Below are positions 11,965 through 14,152 of a stretch of DNA of 14,152 nt, piece after piece. The notes below the pieces were generated by a model. That model was given only the letters and a program-made list of their open reading frames with translations. It had not been told where the DNA came from and searched no databases. The first letter of the stretch is position 1; every line of letters begins with the position of its first letter. The DNA comes from Dehalococcoidia bacterium. Lineage in GTDB: Bacteria; Chloroflexota; Dehalococcoidia; Dehalococcoidales; BS750m-G39. The stretch spans positions 1-14,152 of the forward strand of contig DAOWJM010000096.1 of assembly GCA_030640325.1 (NCBI GenBank). The letters run 5' to 3'. A program made the position numbers and the translations under genes.

Positions 11965-13227
11965 TTACTCTACCTCCTCACTCCAATCTAGCATCATCAC
12001 CTGGACCAAATCCCCTTCTCTCACCCCGGGCTTATCCTCAGGGACAATCACCAGTCCGTTAGCTAGAGCCATAGAGGTTAGAATCCCTGAGCCCTGGGGG
12101 CCGGTAAGCCGGGCAAAGTATTGACCGCCGCGCTTTTCAACTATCGCCCGAGCGAAGATACGGCGCCCATCAGTATTTTCAATAGCATCCTCCATCACCG
12201 CTTCCACAGTGGGCTTGGTCAAATTTTTCTTGCCCATCATCTTAAGAATAGCCGGGCGGGCAAATAGCTCAAAGTTAAGCATGGCACTGACCGGATTACC
12301 AGCCAAACCAAAGAGGGGTATATTTCTGACTCCACCAGCCTTACTGAGTGCCTTAATCATGCCAAAAGCCAGAGGTCTCCCCGGCTTCTGTCGAACTCGC
12401 CAAAAGATAACTTCACCCTCCTTAGCCAAAACATCCCTCACAATATCGTAATCGCCAAAAGAGACGCCACCGGAGGTTATCAGCATATCGGCATCCAGCC
12501 CAAGGTGAAGCCTAGCTACCAGTGAATCCTCAATGTCTGAGGCTATTCCCAATATTTTAGGAATACCCCCATAGCGCAGAACCAGGGCAGCCACGCTATA
12601 ACTATTACTGTTATATATCTTACCTTCAGGCAGCGGCTGAGCGATATCCACCACCTCGTCTCCGGTGGCTAAAATAGCCACCACCGGACGGCGGATAACC
12701 ATCACCTTACTGCGACCCAATGAAGCCAGAACACCGACCTCTGCTGGTCTGAGCGCTGTCCCTTTGCTTAGCACTAACGACCCGGCAGCGATATCCTCGC
12801 CCGCCCGCCGGATTTCCAAGCCAGGCTCTACCTCAGTCAGAATGCCAATCTCCGCTGGAGTCCCCTGGCGTTCTGACTCATCGGTATCCTCAAACCTCAC
12901 CACACAATCGGCACCCTTAGGTATTGGTGCCCCGGTCATAATCCGAATAGCAGTCCCCGGTTCCACATCAGACTGGGAAATAGAACCAGCAGTAACAGTG
13001 TCAATAACGCGCAGAATACGAGGAGACTGCCGGCTAGCACCATGGGTATCTGCTGACCTAACCGCATAGCCATCCATGGCTGAATTGTCCAGCGGAGGGA
13101 TGTCGATGCTGGAAGATATGTCCTCAGCCAGCACCTGCCCCAGACAGCCCAGGATAGGGCTCTCCTCCGTCTCAAGAACATCTATATGGACGAGAATCTT
13201 CTCCAGAGCCTGCTCAACACTTATCAC
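11965..13227 (-). CDS. moeA: Molybdopterin molybdenumtransferase (MoeA/Glp)
   Basis: 420-aa enzyme that inserts molybdate into adenylylated molybdopterin in the last step of cofactor synthesis. The MoeA N-terminal domain has LDNSAMDGYA (46-55) and TGAPIPKGAD (98-107). The MPT-binding domain (about 180-320) has ATGDE (187-191) and TSGGVSFGDYD (251-261), then KPGRP and LAGNPVSA. A MoeA C-terminal beta domain follows to the end. The start is GTG, 3 nt after the mobA stop, with AAGGGGAT as RBS, so the two are translationally linked. Length and motifs are normal. Confidence 0.95.
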   Translation of the reverse strand: MISVEQALEKILVHIDVLETEESPILGCLGQVLAEDISSSIDIPPLDNSAMDGYAVRSADTHGASRQSPRILRVIDTVTAGSISQSDVEPGTAIRIMTGAPIPKGADCVVRFEDTDESERQGTPAEIGILTEVEPGLEIRRAGEDIAAGSLVLSKGTALRPAEVGVLASLGRSKVMVIRRPVVAILATGDEVVDIAQPLPEGKIYNSNSYSVAALVLRYGGIPKILGIASDIEDSLVARLHLGLDADMLITSGGVSFGDYDIVRDVLAKEGEVIFWRVRQKPGRPLAFGMIKALSKAGGVRNIPLFGLAGNPVSAMLNFELFARPAILKMMGKKNLTKPTVEAVMEDAIENTDGRRIFARAIVEKRGGQYFARLTGPQGSGILTSMALANGLVIVPEDKPGVREGDLVQVMMLDWSEEVE

Positions 13228-13230
13228 CGC

Positions 13231-13863
13231 TCATATCCCCTTTGCCAATTGCTGCGCCTTCTCCAAATCAGCCTTGGTATTAACATTGAAAAAGCTCAAG
13301 TGCTTGGGGTCAAAACTATCAATCTCATCAGCCTCTACATACCTGACTTTAACCAAATCAAACAGTGCTCTAACCCTTAGATTGCCCTGGCTGAGCAGCT
13401 GTTCTATAGGAGCTAGGCAGCTCTTTGAGTAAACTGCGTGGAGCGGTTCAACCAGATTGCCCACCCGAGGAACCACAAGGTCAAAGCCAGCCGAAAGTTG
13501 TATCATATAACGCAGCAAGGTTTGATTCAGGAAGGGCATATCACAGGCAACAACAAGGTTATACCATGAGTTTGATGCGGCTAAGCCACTACCTAGACCA
13601 ACTAAGGAGCCTTTACCTGGGTAAGCATCAGCTACTATTCTAAACCTTGGGCAGCCAATAAACTGGGAAAGGGATTTCCCCCTAGCAGTAACTATAATAA
13701 TATCATTGCTAAAGGAACTAAGTTGGGACACTACCCGCTGGAGCAAATTGCTGTTGCCAACAGTTTCTTGAGCCTTGTCCCGCCCCAAACGCAAGCCCTT
13801 GCCACCAGCAAGAACAATACAACTTATATCCAAAGTATACTTCTCAGTCCCCCCTAACCTCAC
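13231..13863 (-). CDS. mobA: Molybdenum cofactor guanylyltransferase (MobA)
   Basis: 210 aa. It attaches GMP from GTP to the molybdenum cofactor, making the dinucleotide form used by DMSO-reductase-family enzymes. It has the nucleotide loop LAGGKGLRLGRDKA (18-31), DAYPGKGSLVGL with a Ser where Pro is frequent, and the metal-binding CDMP (Asp108), ending with NVNTKADL. The open frame begins with GTG at 13863, but the family usually starts a few residues before LAGG, so the TTG at 13833 is a likely alternative, also because a -10 element lies only about 12 bp before the GTG. It is the first gene of the moeA/DUF362 operon. Confidence 0.92.
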   Translation of the reverse strand: MRLGGTEKYTLDISCIVLAGGKGLRLGRDKAQETVGNSNLLQRVVSQLSSFSNDIIIVTARGKSLSQFIGCPRFRIVADAYPGKGSLVGLGSGLAASNSWYNLVVACDMPFLNQTLLRYMIQLSAGFDLVVPRVGNLVEPLHAVYSKSCLAPIEQLLSQGNLRVRALFDLVKVRYVEADEIDSFDPKHLSFFNVNTKADLEKAQQLAKGI

Positions 13864-13874
13864 CCCTATATATT

Positions 13875-13883
13875 ATTATACCA
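13875..13883 (-). promoter_or_regulatory. Extended -10 promoter of the mobA-moeA operon
   Basis: On the minus strand TGG-TATAAT (13883-13875) matches TGnTATAAT; the -35 is poor. Transcription would begin near 13868, leaving almost no leader before the GTG at 13863 and favouring the downstream TTG start. Confidence 0.45.
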
Positions 13884-13903
13884 CCATAGTCAACAGCCCA
13901 AAG

Positions 13904-14152
13904 CTACAATGCTGATTTCAGCACTATGATCTGAGCGGTGGCTGGCAGTTCTCCCTGTTTAAACTCCTTTTGGCTGGTATCCAGCCGGGTGACATTGTTC
14001 TTACCCTTTATGAATTCATCCACCCCAACGATATTAGGGATGCCCTTCTCTGTCTTATAGTGCATAGGTATAATTATCCTGGGCTTCAACTGGTTACAAA
14101 CCTCGGTGGCAGCTTTGGCATCAATGGTATAATAACCACCTACCGGGATAAA
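13904..14152 (-). CDS. Metallo-beta-lactamase-fold hydrolase, C-terminal 82 residues (5' end beyond window)
   Basis: The frame is open to the right edge (first codon at 14152), so the short reading frame starting at 14089 is not the real gene. It reads FIPVGGYYTIDAKAATEV, then LKPRIIIPMHY, matching the end of UlaG-like/Lactamase_B_3 proteins: an Asp in YTID and a His in PMHY take part in the two-metal site. The final residues form a beta strand (AQIIVLKS). Substrate cannot be told. It precedes mobA by 40 bp on the same strand and may be independent, because a promoter-like -10 lies between. Confidence 0.85.
   Translation of the reverse strand, partial: FIPVGGYYTIDAKAATEVCNQLKPRIIIPMHYKTEKGIPNIVGVDEFIKGKNNVTRLDTSQKEFKQGELPATAQIIVLKSAL

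Noticed and set aside
12209..13069. Plus-strand frames opposite moeA
   Set aside because: Shadows of moeA, which has a complete set of family motifs.
13904..14089. Complete 61-aa protein
   Set aside because: The frame stays open to the window edge with matching family residues upstream, so it is the end of a longer hydrolase.

Overview
The window looks like a chromosomal segment of a non-photosynthetic Chloroflexota bacterium, probably Dehalococcoidia-like. That placement is inferred from the EF-Tu, RNase III and COG1313-type proteins and the anaerobic enzyme set; no search was run. Bacterial features are clear: sigma70-like promoters, strong Shine-Dalgarno sites, a Thr-Tyr-Thr-tuf tRNA array and RNase III.

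Layout. 1-1341 (minus): the 5' part of tuf behind tRNA-Thr(GGT), tRNA-Tyr(GTA), tRNA-Thr(TGT) and tRNA-Glu(CTC). 1300-4998: a compact integrated element of 3,655 bp bounded by perfect 44-bp direct repeats that match the 5' half of tRNA-Glu. It holds the catalytic part of a tyrosine recombinase, a membrane protein, a P-loop ATPase, an excisionase-like regulator and a small Cro/CI-type HTH reading frame. 5225-7421 (plus): an operon with an inositol-phosphate cytidylyltransferase-like enzyme, a CDP-alcohol phosphotransferase and a HAD phosphatase, which together could make di-myo-inositol phosphate or a related phosphodiester. 7593-7705: tRNA-Gln(CTG) with a perfect consensus promoter. 7835-8324: a lipoprotein whose signal-peptide frame is broken at an A8 run. 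8504-10792 (plus): RNase III, a 50-aa charged protein, a COG1313 radical SAM protein and acylphosphatase. 10789-13863 (minus): mobA, moeA/glp, a DUF362 protein and an unknown small protein. 13904-14152: the C-terminal end of a metallo-beta-lactamase-fold protein.

Main discovery. Both att copies are open in the same reading frame. In the excised circle, the HTH frame starting at 4814 (good promoter, strong RBS) would run through the 44-bp tRNA-derived core directly into the recombinase, giving one 325-residue HTH-integrase. Integration therefore cuts the integrase gene in two: promoter, start and HTH stay at the right end, and the catalytic domain is stranded at the left end. This is the logic of SSV-type archaeal integrases, here in an apparently bacterial element. 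The att core is the 5' half of the tRNA, and GTTCACA boxes flank both sides of the reconstructed attP.

Other points of interest: the HAD phosphatase as a candidate for the dephosphorylation step of di-inositol-phosphate synthesis; a radical SAM gene with no ATG/GTG/TTG upstream of its conserved N-terminus but an AUA with an ideal RBS; a catalytic-position substitution in RNase III; and a four-cysteine insertion in EF-Tu.
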